A stretch of 64,000 nucleotides of DNA from Chlorokybus atmophyticus (taxonomy: Eukaryota > Streptophyta > Chlorokybophyceae > Chlorokybales > Chlorokybaceae): the NCBI GenBank assembly GCA_009103225.1, contig RHPI01001715.1, positions 655,042 through 719,041 on the forward strand. The letters are read 5' to 3'. Within the stretch, counting starts at the first letter, position 1, and every line of letters begins with the position of its first letter. The notes below the pieces were generated by a model. That model searched no databases and was not told where the DNA came from. It worked only from the letters and a program-made list of their open reading frames with translations. Positions 1 to 10,955 of the stretch are shown here, piece by piece. The position numbers and the translations under genes are program-made.

Positions 1-9
1 TATCTGCAG

Positions 10-1183
10 CAAAGTGGACGCCACCAGCATTGCGCGGCTGGCTGGCATCCAAATCGGTGTCGTCACCTTGCTGTTCGGCCTTTGGGAGGTGCAGGCGCTC
101 AGTTCTGTCGGCAACTTGATGGACATTGCCAGTCTCCTGAACACTCAGCTCACTGGTCTGCCTTGGGTCTCTCTCTTGTACGCTGCCTTCATCTCAACCG
201 GCCTGTGCCTGTGGCTTGAGCTGAACGCACTCAGAGGTGCCAAGGCTTCCACTGTAACACTGATGTATAGTACCATCCCACTTTGGGGTGCATTCTTTGA
301 CTTCGCTCTGCGCGGAGAGTTGGAGCCTGCAGTCTCATCACTTGCTGCTGCAGCCGCTGCAACAGGCGCCATTAGTTACTGGCTATTGAAGCCCAAGACC
401 CTCACCCAGCGGCTACCCCGAGCGGCGTCTCCCACACAAGAGAGCTTTTTGGACCAGCTGACAACTGCGTTCGTCACATCGCAGCTGAAGCTAACCCAGT
501 ACACGCGCCTGGTGCAGCAAGCTATCACTGGTCATGGCGCTGCAACAGCACTGCACTTCAAAGGTGTCACTGCATCCGCTCTGGCTGCAGCGGCCTCGAT
601 GAACTCCGTTGTGACAGAGGTGGCAAGAGATATCACTGGCGCAGTGGCTGATTTTGAGATGCGAGTTGCTTCAGGCATGCTCACAGCAGCAGTGTCTGCG
701 CAAACCATGCAGCGCTTTGGTGACAATGTAGCTGCCCGTACTGCTAGCCCCGGCCAGTTCCTGTACTATGCAAGCTCCGGCTCAAGCGCTGTAGCAGAGA
801 ATGCTATGTCGAGTATGCTCAAAGCCACTGCTGCTGTGGGCATGCCAGACATGGCTGCAACAGTGGCAGCAGCTCTAATCCTCGCTGATGCTGGAGAGCT
901 TCCAGATGTTGATGGCGCTACCAACACCGGCATTGTCCTGGCCAGTGCTGCGATTGACTCTGTGGCGTCATCCCTCCAGCAAGCTGCAGGTGCCTCCATT
1001 GGCCACACCTTGGTCAGCAATACCGTTGGCACTGTGTTGGCTTCAATGCCAGACTCTGCACACGCCTTCGTCACCACAGCTGCGGATGTTGTGTCTTCTG
1101 GCGCTTGGGACACTGCTACTCTTGTGCAAGCTGCAGACGTCGTGAACGCCACCGTGAACTCCATCTCCGACGTGTTCGGTTAA
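10..1183 (+). CDS. EamA/DMT-like membrane protein, C-terminal exon (partial)
   Basis: The exon begins just after an acceptor (tctgcag, 3-9) and reads open to a TAA at 1181-1183; earlier exons lie outside the window. The first ~120 residues hold several hydrophobic segments, including LYAAFISTGLCLWLEL followed by a stretch around STVTLMYSTIPLWGAFFDF. This resembles the last helices of an EamA (drug/metabolite transporter) domain: a small-residue-rich helix, a short polar loop, then a helix ending near an acidic residue. The remaining ~265 residues are an Ala/Ser/Thr/Val-rich, mostly uncharged tail with no domain I recognise, unusual for a DMT protein. The substrate cannot be inferred. An AATAAA hexamer lies about 200 bases after the stop. 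The exon is a safe call; the family call is moderate because only the C-terminus is visible. Confidence 0.72.
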
Positions 1184-3728
1184 AGCCTGCGTAGTCAATG
1201 CCCTTTGTGAGATATACACCCTCATTGTTACCCAGCAAGCGAAAACCCTTGCATGGTTGTGTTAGCTGCCGTACCTAGGAGTGTGACGTGGCCCTCTGCT
1301 CTGCAGCTTGTTGAGCAGATTGCAACTGTCGGGTACATACACTGTTATGTGCCGCTCCTGCCCATTGCTGGCAGTCGGGGAATAAAGAAAAGACATTTGG
1401 TTAGGACTGTTGATTGCCCTCTGCTTATCACACTGCTTTTGCACATGGTCGGTTGCATGTTTGCATGCATTGTGGTAGCCTGTGGTGGATTGGGTGCCTC
1501 ACACAGTTGCACGTTAGGCCCCTCGAACTGTGCATGGCACAGACAAATGGTTTCGTAAATTTTGTTTGAGTATGAATGCCACATAAGACAATACTGCGAA
1601 TACTGTGCTGAATGTCAGCTAGCAGTAACATTTGCATGCTTGCAGTTGGCAGTGGGCAATGGCTTGTCAGGTTGTGTGTTGCTTGTTGACACATGGTCCA
1701 ACCTCTTTATCACCTTACATGATAAACTCGCATATAGCATTCTCGTCCACACTGTTCTTAACACCACTGGTTAGCATCCGCAAGGTTTAGCCTAGCGCAC
1801 CTCAACATATACTCCGCACCTTACCATGCTGAGTATTCTTGCAGCGCACTTTAACACAGACATCAATACTTGCGTGCATCTGCGTGCACAACAGCTTGTG
1901 GTGCGCGCGCACGCACGCAACCGGCATGAGTCCCTATGATATCAAATGTAGCACTAGGACAGCAGTTGGCTCAGCTAGGGCCCTCCCCATTTGTTCCCTG
2001 TGCTGTGAGGTTGGCTAAGCCGCTATGCGTTGCGTGTGTAGCATCGGGCATGTTGCCATACCCTTGAAGTTATCTGTGTACACGAGTCAGTCTAGTAGGT
2101 CTAACCTTGCTGCACACACCGCACTCTGCCCATACCCAATGGCACCCGCTTCCTGTGACAACAATAATCAGCGCAATTAGTACGCAATACGCTGTCCAAG
2201 CAAGACACAGTCATTTGCGAAGTAAGCACTTAAAAAGAGGGACATAAGGACATAATGACATTCAGTACAGGTGCCGATGGGTAAGCCAAGTTGAACACAG
2301 GTACTTGCCGCGGTAATGTCACTGTTGCACGCAAGCCCACTTCATTGGTGGAGCATCTGCGCACATGTGGCTGTGATGTGTCCTCATCTATCATCTTGCG
2401 TGCGCATGAACGTGCGTTGCACATCAACTGGTAGGTGTGTCTGAGCGTGGGCGGGGCAGTCAGTGTATGTGTGCGGGCGCATTTTCAGTGTGAGCAATTG
2501 AGTTTATGTGAGTGTGTAAGCATGCGTGCAAGAGTGCATGCTTTCGCATGTGCCTGTGTGTGCGCGTGCGCTTGTAGAGCAGAACTGTGATGCAAGTGGT
2601 CGTAACACTTAGCACAGTCACAAAGGTTGGCAAACACGAACGGATGTGCAACAAACACCACACCATGAGTCAGCGCAATACCCCAGCTGTGTACTCCCGT
2701 CCAGTTCAACGCTGCTTGCCAACGTGCGCTGCTGCTCTTGTACCAGCCCGGACATGCTCTTGATAAATACGCATGGCTGTGTTTAATGTCATTCCACATA
2801 GCAGAGCTGTGTTTTGAAGGGGGCAAGTTCATGAGCTCGACTTGAGGCTGAAGCTATGCGCAACCTACTCATAGCATACGCTTGGGACCTTCCTATGGAC
2901 ATACCACGTTCACGTTACAGGTTGGGGGTGATAAGGATGGAACCTCAAGCCAACAGTAGTTACACTGTGTGTCGGCATGCTGGTTGTGGCCCAGCGTCAG
3001 CTGCCTTGTGGTTGACACTGCCCGCCGCTGATGTGTACCGTTCATGCATGTGTTGCATGACTGTTGCCATGCTGCGCTGATGGCAAAGGCCTGAGCCTGT
3101 GTGCATTGCGTGCGAGCGGGTGTGCTAGGCGCCGTACTGTGCTATTGAGATGGCAGTGGCTGTTGCTGTTAACACGGTAAGTGGGTGTATACTGGTATGG
3201 TGTTGTGATCAATGAGGGCACTGTCTTTGTTCGCAAGAGAGAGTCTCTGCACACTCACACGCGCACACATGTGTGCCTGATAGACCGACATGATTTATGT
3301 GCGCATGCGCTTAGATGTTTACTGTGCCGACCTGCTCATCACTGCTCATCACTGGACCATATTCTGTTGTAGCGAACATGACGTGCGTCGGCACGAGAAA
3401 ACTACCTGCGTCAGTACCTCATGTTGATTGGGCTGCAATGCGCGCGACCACAGCCCTTGATGCATCCCTTTGGTTGGGCTTGAATATCTAAGCAGGTGTG
3501 GCCAAACATGCAAGAATTACCCGTGTTTGTTGTGACAGCAGTCCCAGTGGAACCAATAAGCTGAAGGAATTGCTTACCCAAACGACTCGCAGGAGAAAAG
3601 GCAAAAAGTCATGTACAGACTAACAAGAATTTGCATCTCTAAACTGCCGACCATGTACAGCTTTCTCCAATACATAGCAGCTACCTACATATCTTGATTT
3701 GCAAACCACAGCAAACCGCGGTGATCCC
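1184..3728. other. Intergenic region, no gene seen
   Basis: About 2.5 kb between the tail-to-tail EamA-like and PHD/SAP30-like genes. It holds only short open frames without recognisable domains or exon chains, and GT/CA-rich stretches (about 2460-2580 and 3240-3310). Parts are presumably 3' UTR of both neighbours. Confidence 0.6.
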
Positions 3729-5350
3729 CTACTTAGCTGCGGGTGCTCTGGTGGTGCGCTGCGTGGTGGTGTTGTTGGCAGCGCTTTGACGCTTGATACT
3801 CCACGCGAACGCAAACAGAACTACGTCCTCTTCAACTACCTGCAACCAGGAGGACATGTCAACGGTTGTATGTCCAGCAACTTCGGCAACCAACTTGAGA
3901 CAAAGTGTGCACACAACTACTTCCTCATCTGCACCACTGACCTGAGCGGCGAAATGGCGTGCAACAGCAGGCATGAGCTCCTCCTTGCCAGTGCCCGTGA
4001 CATCGCGCAACTTATACACGCGCTTGTAGCGCCTGAGTGAGGACGTCTCCAGGCGGGAGAGGTCCACACGCAGGGAGCGGCGGCTCGCGCCTCGCGGACC
4101 GCTACTCCCCACCCCGTTCTTTGTAATCACAGGCATTGCGGGCAGAGCGTGGCCGATGGCGCCGTCGCCGCTCTGCACGGATGGTTCCGGCGTCACCTCT
4201 GTACGCGTTGTGCGCGCACTCCGCACCTTGCGCTCCTCAATAAGAGGCCCGTCCTGTGAGCAAGCATATGCACAGATCAGTGGACTGAATCAAATACAAA
4301 TTAACAGCAGCGAAGCAAGAGTTGAGTTGCATCATGCTTACCCCTCGACAAGCTGGGCAGAGGTAGAATGCTGTTGTATCTACAGGGTAACCGTTGGCGT
4401 GCTCGCAGTCGATGTGCACCCAGCGTCCGCAAGGGCGGGAGTCGCAACCAACCCACTCCTTGCCGTCAAAGCTGTCGGGATCACGCTCGCGATAGATCTG
4501 CACGCAGTAAGGGCAGTACCGCGCAGTGTCAAAGGACGCTTTGCATGCGGTGCACAGGGTCAGCACCCCGTCCTTGCAGTTCTTGATGGCAGTCGGCCCA
4601 CCCTTACGGTCTCCTACCGGCACTATCGCACGCAAGTACCACCTGCAGGTGCTGCCAACATACACACTGATCAGCCCGACAAGTCCCCAACACTGCTACG
4701 TGCATTGTGACAACATGTTGACACAACAAGACGCACACAAGCATGTTGGTAGCTGGCAACCCATTGCCACATCACAAACACCAGAGCAAGCAACAATGGT
4801 CATGCTTTAATGGCTCAACACGTACACGGTTCAGATGAGATGTGCGCAAAGAACGTGTCTACAGCATGAAGCTATCAACAAAGCTCGCAAAATGCGCAAG
4901 GTTGCTGCAAAGACACCACCTGTGCACCCAACAACAAGCAGACTGCATGCAGTACTATGCCAACGGAGAACCGAGAGCCCGTTGACAAAGCTGCGCCAAG
5001 CATGTGAAATAAGCTGTGACTGCTCTGTCAACGAAGGTGATGGCACTATGAACCGCAGTGTTTTTGCAAGCTGGCTGGTGCAGCCGCAGCTAGGAGAAAC
5101 AGCACCTGCCGTGCAACACCAAGAAACGCACAAAGCGAGGAGCAGAGTGTACACTCACGGGCCAGCTCCGCTGCCGTTAGAGGTAGACCGCTTGCAGTAG
5201 GTGTTGGAGCAGACCTGCAGCTGCTGCGGCTGCTGATGACTGTTCTGCTGCTGTTTGGGTTCCTGGTCGGAGTTGCTGTCGTCGTCCGGAGACGCCACGG
5301 CTGTTGTTGCCGCCCCCGCCTCCTCCTCCTCGTCCTCCTGGTGGTGGTGG

Positions 5351-5389
<39 letters not shown>

Positions 5390-5394
5390 GTCAT
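3729..5394 (-). CDS. PHD-finger protein with SAP30-like C-terminal domain
   Basis: Three exons splice in frame: 5394-5159, 4642-4342 and 4253-3729, giving about 353 residues. The N-terminus has a run of 12 Gln, four His and an acidic stretch. Exon 2 encodes a C4HC3-type PHD finger: LCTAC, YCPYC, a Cys pair in WVGCDSRPC, RWVHIDC and LCPAC. Exon 3 contains SLRRYKRVYKL followed by a segment ending AVARHF, the pattern of the SAP30 Sin3-binding domain. PHD fingers read histone tails and SAP30 recruits Sin3-type deacetylase complexes, so a nuclear chromatin role is inferred. The Met at 5394 is the most downstream plausible start; a further 5' exon around 5620-5891 is possible, but I see no strong donor for it. 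PHD is well supported, SAP30 moderately. Confidence 0.68.
5336..5394 (-). repeat. Polyglutamine (CAG)n/(CTG)n tract in coding sequence
   Basis: A nearly pure CTG/CAG trinucleotide run on the plus strand encodes 12 consecutive Gln, followed by four His codons, directly after the proposed start of the PHD/SAP30-like protein. Such tracts are prone to length change. Confidence 0.85.
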
Positions 5395-6197
5395 CCAGCC
5401 ATCGCCTTAAAGGCGCCCACGACTTCCCCGCCACGCACAATCTCAGAGCACACGAGAACAAACACAGGCGCTGTTTCGCACATACACCAACCTCGTCGCC
5501 TCCACCCTCAAAGACGGCGACCACCACCGCAACAATACCGCCGCCCGCAGCAAGCAACAATGCCGCTGCTTTGCCACTTCTTCGCACATTGCCGATACTC
5601 ATGTTTAAGCTATATCCACGCATGCCGCCCCGTGCGGGGCTGAGAAAGGTACAACAACGCCCGGCTGTGACGGTGATATCCACCATTGAAACGGTTTTGC
5701 TGCAGGCTGGGAGGCTTAACGTTTCCGTCAAACCTCTCCACTGCGCAGTTCAAATTGTTAGCCTTCTTGGACGGCTTATATTGCATGTAAGGGTCATCTA
5801 AAGGCGCCCAGCGCCTCACTCCGTCCGAGACCACCGTTAAAAAAGCAGACGGTAAGCACTTGCCGTTGCCACCCCCGTCACACTCAGTCACATTTGCCGC
5901 GCTGCCGCAGGCTGGCAGGTCCCAAATGCATTCTTTCCTGAAAAGCTTGGGTTCGGACTCCGGAGACGGTGCTTGAAGGTGTCCATTGGGACCTTGCTAA
6001 GAGATGTCCACGTTGCAACGCGTTACCTAGAGTGTCCACGATACCACTTTGCGATACCGGCTCCAAACCCTAAATAGTTGTTAGGTGCAAAAGCGTCGCG
6101 GACGTTTACGGGGTCGTCGTTGTTGGCGGCGGCGGAGGAGGAGGCGGCAGGGTTGGTGTTGGCAGTGAGCGTGTGGGTTTATTTGAGGTTACGGAAG

Positions 6198-7785
6198 ATG
6201 TTGCTCAGGCGAGCTGCGGCGCTGGCTGCGGGATCGGCTTCCAGACAGCTGCAGACTGCAAGCACAGCAGCCGGGGCTGTTCGGCAGATCTCCACCACAG
6301 CTGCTCTGTGCTCGGACGAGCATAGCCTTGCTTCATCGCCGGTGAGAAGTGTTTTCGGAGTTGCTAATGTGTACTCAGTTGGAAGTTGTAACTCGTAGTG
6401 TGTAAGGTGTGCTCGGAAATGTTTCATCTGTTGCACGTAGATGGACGCTGTAGATAGGTCGTCCATGCTTCTCCTTTTCGCATATATACAGTTTGTTCTG
6501 TGGTCCCGCAAATGAACAAGATTCTGACAAGAAGGACTAGGTTTTGCATGGCTGTGGTATGCTGACAACGTGGCTTGCAAGCCACGTTCTCAGCATACCA
6601 CAGAAAGCCGTCAGCGTTGGCTCGCTTGGCCGCCTGTGTCAAGCAATTTTTTCTATTTGTGGCTGCCTGCCTGCCTGCACGTCAATTATTGTGGCGCGTG
6701 TTTGGCCAGTATAGCGTTTGTTCGGTGCGTTGCAGCAGCCAGTGCTCTTTTGCCTAACTGGCTCTTGACCGTGCAGACAAAGAACTTCAAGACTTTTGAG
6801 ATTTACAGATGGGACCCAGACAAGCATGAGAAGCCGAGGATGCAGAGCTATCAAGTGGATATCAACAACTGCGGCCCTATGATTTTGGATGTGCTGATCA
6901 AGATTAAGAATGAGACAGACCCTACCTTGACGCTGCGAAGGTCTTGCAGGTGCGGTTGTCAACCAAAGTTGTTGCCTTGATGACTGCAACAAAGAATAAG
7001 AATAATTTTTCGCAACTCTCTGCAAACCACTGAGCTCAACTTTTGCGTATTGCAGGGAGGGCATTTGCGGGTCATGCGCCATGAATATTGATGGCACGAA
7101 CACACTTGCCTGCTTGGCCAAGGTCAAGCGTGAGGGCGCGCCACAAACAATTACCCCTCTGCCGCACATGTTTGTGGTTAAGGTAGGGGACTGAAGTGAA
7201 CTAAGCTGACTCCTTGCGTTTAACGTAAGCTCAGCACTAATACATGCACACTTGGCCAGGATCTTGTCGTGGACATGACCAACTTCTATGCTCAGTACAA
7301 GAGCATTGAACCCTGGCTGAAAAGGACAGAGTTTCCTGAGAGGGAGGTCCCGCAAAGTAAAGAGCAGCGCGACAAGATCAACGGATTGTATGAGTGCATT
7401 CTCTGCGCTTGCTGCTCAACATCGTGCCCGTCATACTGGTGGAACCCAGAGCAGTACCTTGGCCCAGCCGTATTGCTGCAAGCATACAGGTACGCTCTCA
7501 GTGTACTCAATGCTTGACACTCATTCACCTTTGCCATATTTGGCAATGCGTATCAGACGTGTTGGTTAATGTGTACTTTATGTGACTGTGTGCAGGTGGA
7601 TCAATGACAGCCGCGACCAGTTCACCAAGCAGCGACTGGAGGCTCTCGATGATGAGTTCAAGCTGTATCGCTGCCATACCATCATGAACTGCGCCAAGAC
7701 TTGTCCCAAGGGCTTGAATCCTGGCAAGGCTATTGCAAACATAAAGAAGAAGCAGAGCCCAGTGCTTTCACAGCTGTACGCTTAG
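6198..7785 (+). CDS. SDHB: Succinate dehydrogenase iron-sulfur subunit, mitochondrial
   Basis: Five exons join in frame: 6198-6341, 6777-6949, 7056-7182, 7260-7489 and 7596-7785. SDHB is the electron-transfer subunit of complex II; it carries electrons from the flavoprotein through three Fe-S clusters to ubiquinone at the inner mitochondrial membrane. The first ~40 residues are Arg/Ala/Ser-rich without acidic residues, as in a mitochondrial presequence. All cluster ligands are visible: the plant-type [2Fe-2S] region with [12 protein letters not shown] and a later Cys, the [4Fe-4S] motif [12 protein letters not shown], and the [3Fe-4S] region [17 protein letters not shown]. The end ([13 protein letters not shown]) is close to the family's usual C-terminus. 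All introns are GT-AG. Intron 1 contains a long palindrome described separately. A very secure call. Confidence 0.97.
6552..6603. repeat. 52-nt palindrome in SDHB intron 1
   Basis: Two 26-bp arms (left starts CTGTGGTATGCTGA, right ends TCAGCATACCACAG) meet at 6577/6578 with no spacer and one mismatch. It lies wholly within SDHB intron 1. Confidence 0.93.
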
Positions 7786-8610
7786 TGGCGCGAAGCGCCT
7801 TGATACACCATTGTTTTCGCACGCACTTGTTGTGTAATAGCGCGTGTGGTTGTAGTGTTAGTGTTGTCTGGTGACTCGCGCCTGTTTGTATGTGTATACA
7901 GTCCCTTTGAAACTCAAAGCATCTTGCTAAAACCCAGAGTTAGCTGCGCGCCCGCTTGCTGGCAAACGAGTCTGCCTAAATCTTGTCACTAAGCAAGGCT
8001 GTAGTCAAGTTGGCTTGGTTTGCAACATAGCATCAGTTGTGCCGGCGGGATAACTCTGTTGTTGAGAGTAGTTCCGCATTGTTAGCATTGATGTTAACTG
8101 CAGTTTGTTAAAGACCCATGGTTGCAAAATCTGCAACTCAGCACATGCTACCTTGTCTTTTGTTTGTCTGCAACACTTGATGCATGGGACCTGTCCACAC
8201 CTCAAGGTACGACAATCCTCCGCTCACGCTATTGTGGTTTGCGGCGCATGGCGCCACTGTTGTCGCTTACATCCTTTCCAGCAACTGCTGTGTCGTGCCA
8301 CTTACAAACTACCATCATCATGCCATCACCGCACAGGCCCCCAGGAACAAATCTGCCACAGCAACGCGACAGCGTGAAATCTCATTCAGCTATATCATTA
8401 CTTAAGTTGTGCTGCTCTGAGCCAATTAACACATCAGCTCTATCCACAAAGCAAGTCTTGTCTCAACACTTTCCCGCGCGATGATGATGTCTTGAGGGTT
8501 GCTAAGACGATCGCAAAGGTCGGTGTTGCTCTTGGTGGGCGGCGGCGGTGGCGGTGGCGGTGGCGGCGGTGGTGGGGAGGGTCGGCTGGGTGTTGGTCAG
8601 TAACAATACT

Positions 8611-10955
8611 ATGGCTTCCAAGAAGAGGAAGGAGGTCTTCAACGATGATGGCAACGGGCGGGCGGCGGTGGTGAGGGGGCGTTGCGACTGCTGTCTGTCT
8701 CCCGTTGGGGGCAGCTTGGCTTTTGTTGCTTCTCCCTTAACTCTGTCTATCCCCGAAACAGCATGCTGGTTTAGTACTATGAAATAGCAAAGAACCATAT
8801 GCTCGTGGGGTTCAGGGTCCTTACATGCTTCCCGTACGTCATTCACACAGTTCTTGCCAACAGCTGAAGCCAAGCGGCAGCATGGCTTTGGCGTGAGCGT
8901 TGAGTTGTTCCTCTAAGACGCCTTCAGACACAAGAATCATCACGTGGCACGTGGAGTATTGATCTCGCAGTCTGTTGTGTCGGTTGTGTGTCTTTGCGAC
9001 CCAAGAGAACGTGTATCTAGGATATATGTTTTGCGTACTCTTTATGGATGCGGTGCTCAGGGTAGCCGTTTGCACAGCCTCTGCACAGTACATAGACGAG
9101 TTCACGCATGACGAGTTGATACAACAAGGCTGCACTTTTGAAGCTGTTAGGCTTTGCAACTGCGTAGACACAAGCTCTCTATAGATTGTGTGCCATACGC
9201 GCTGTGAGGAAAAATATAGACACTCAACCCAGCATTGCCTGTCTTCTACGCATGCAGGGGCCATTGCGAGTGAAAGCCAGGGAAGAGACCGCTCAACCAA
9301 CAAAGACGCACTCAATGCCGGAGCGGCAGGGACTGCTGCTGTTGCATGTCCGAGCACTCAACACACAGTTCCAAACGTGAGTTTGGTTTGGGTTTTACCA
9401 AGTCTCTGCACGCACGTGTGCGTGCGTGTGTGTGTGTTTGTTTACTGCAGTTTGTGTGTCTCTCAGCAGGCTTGACCTACAACATGCACAGGTGGGTTGC
9501 CCAGCAGGCAACGAAGCACGGTGATGAGTTGTGGGTCGATGGTGTGAGGGACTACCTCAAACATGCGGACAAGCTGCGTGCTGATTTCTCCAGTGCGGCC
9601 GAGCGTGATACATCTGCACACGCCTCTGCAAAACCACCTTTGGCACAGGTATGCCACAACAAAAAGAAGTACAAAGAGAATAGAACTAATTGCCACATTG
9701 TACCGCAGCCGTTTTCGTGGGCTGCAGCGGGCGCAACCACTGTGTTAGCAAATGATGTCACGCCTAATGCCACTGCGCCAACATTGGGTTGGTCTTTCAA
9801 CGCGGCTGCTGCGCCACCTGCAGACAGCAAGCAGTCAATAAACGGCAATGGTGAGCTGCATTGATGAAGCATATGTGAATCATGAGGCACCTGTTACTCC
9901 ATGGATCCATTGATCAGGTGGTGCAGCACCACAGCCAAATGCGCCATCTGCAACAGACGCCAGTCAAGGTTTGTGGCCTTTGGGTTGCGTGTATCGGCGT
10001 GCGTGTGCGCGCGTCTGTCATTCTCATATGTGTGCCCAAGAATTGATATATTTGTGCGTACACAACTTGCACAGAAGAGGAGGAGCAGCCAGAGCAGCCC
10101 CCGTCTCCATCTCTGCGAGAGACCAACATGGACGGGGAGGACGTCACGCACTCTGTCACGTGCAAGATCTACGCCATGGTTGATCGCAATTGGAAAGAAG
10201 TTGGCGGCATGGGCCAGCTGTCGCTGCGAAAGCTGAAAGACAAGGAGCTACCAGAAGCAAAACCTCGATTGGTGTTCCGCAATAATGTGAGTTCACATTG
10301 GTTGCATGTCAACCGAATACATCGACATGCGCAACTGCAAGGAAGTGCTTAAGCCAAGCACCAAGTTCAAGCCTTCGCAGCTAGCACACTCAACAACCAC
10401 TGTATGAATGGCCAGGAATTTGTGTGTTGCATGTTTGGAGTGCAATTGCCACCAGCTAGGTTCCTGCGCATCCCCAGCGTAACTGCAGCTCAGTGGCTTG
10501 GTTGATGCTCTGTGCAGGTCGGCAAAGTGTTGCTGAATGCTGCTGTGTACACGGGTATGAAGCTGCAGGTCAACAACAAGTCACTCGTGACACACCTGTT
10601 CACAGCGGTGCGTGACATAGCTCTCTCTTCTTTATCTGCATTGGGCGCTCGCACAGGCGTACACACGCACACGCACTTGCTGTGTTCTTACCACTTGCCA
10701 TTGCCTGCTGCGCACATGTTTTCACACGGGCCTACACCTATGATGCAACATAAGCATAGGAGCACGTGTGAGACCATTGTTATATGACAGGAGCCAATTG
10801 GCGTCCAAACGCAAACCAAAGAAGATGGCGATGCTCCGGTCGAAAAGCAGGCAGCACAAGTTGAGACCATGGTGACCATCAGGACCAAAGGACCAGAAGA
10901 TGTGGAGACCTTAGCTACTAAGATCAAGGAGATCATGCCTCCAGTAAGGACATAA
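8611..10955 (+). CDS. NUP50: NUP50-like nucleoporin with Ran-binding domain
   Basis: Eight exons join in frame: 8611-8670, 9258-9376, 9492-9648, 9709-9850, 9918-9968, 10075-10286, 10518-10607 and 10791-10955, about 338 residues. The N-terminus (MASKKRKEV) is basic as in NUP50 proteins. The block RALNTQFQTWVAQQ with HGDELWVDGVRDYLKHAD is the conserved NUP50 motif that sets the frame across the exon 2/3 junction. The middle is Ala/Asn/Pro-rich with PFSWAAAG and GWSF, in place of classic FG repeats. The C-terminal half (VTCKIYAMV, RLVFRNN, VLLNAAVYTGM) fits a RanBP1-type domain. NUP50 promotes importin/Ran cargo release at the nuclear basket. The exon 1 assignment is the least certain because intron 1 is long (587 bases). 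Confidence 0.9.

Noticed and set aside
5610-5891. Possible extra 5' exon of the PHD/SAP30-like gene (starts MTECDGGGNGKCLP)
   Set aside because: The peptide looks plausible, but no good donor joins it in frame to the polyglutamine exon; left out of the model.
9258-9376. Alternative Ser/Ala/Asn-rich frame of NUP50 exon 2
   Set aside because: Only the other frame gives the conserved RALNTQFQTWVAQQ block after splicing.
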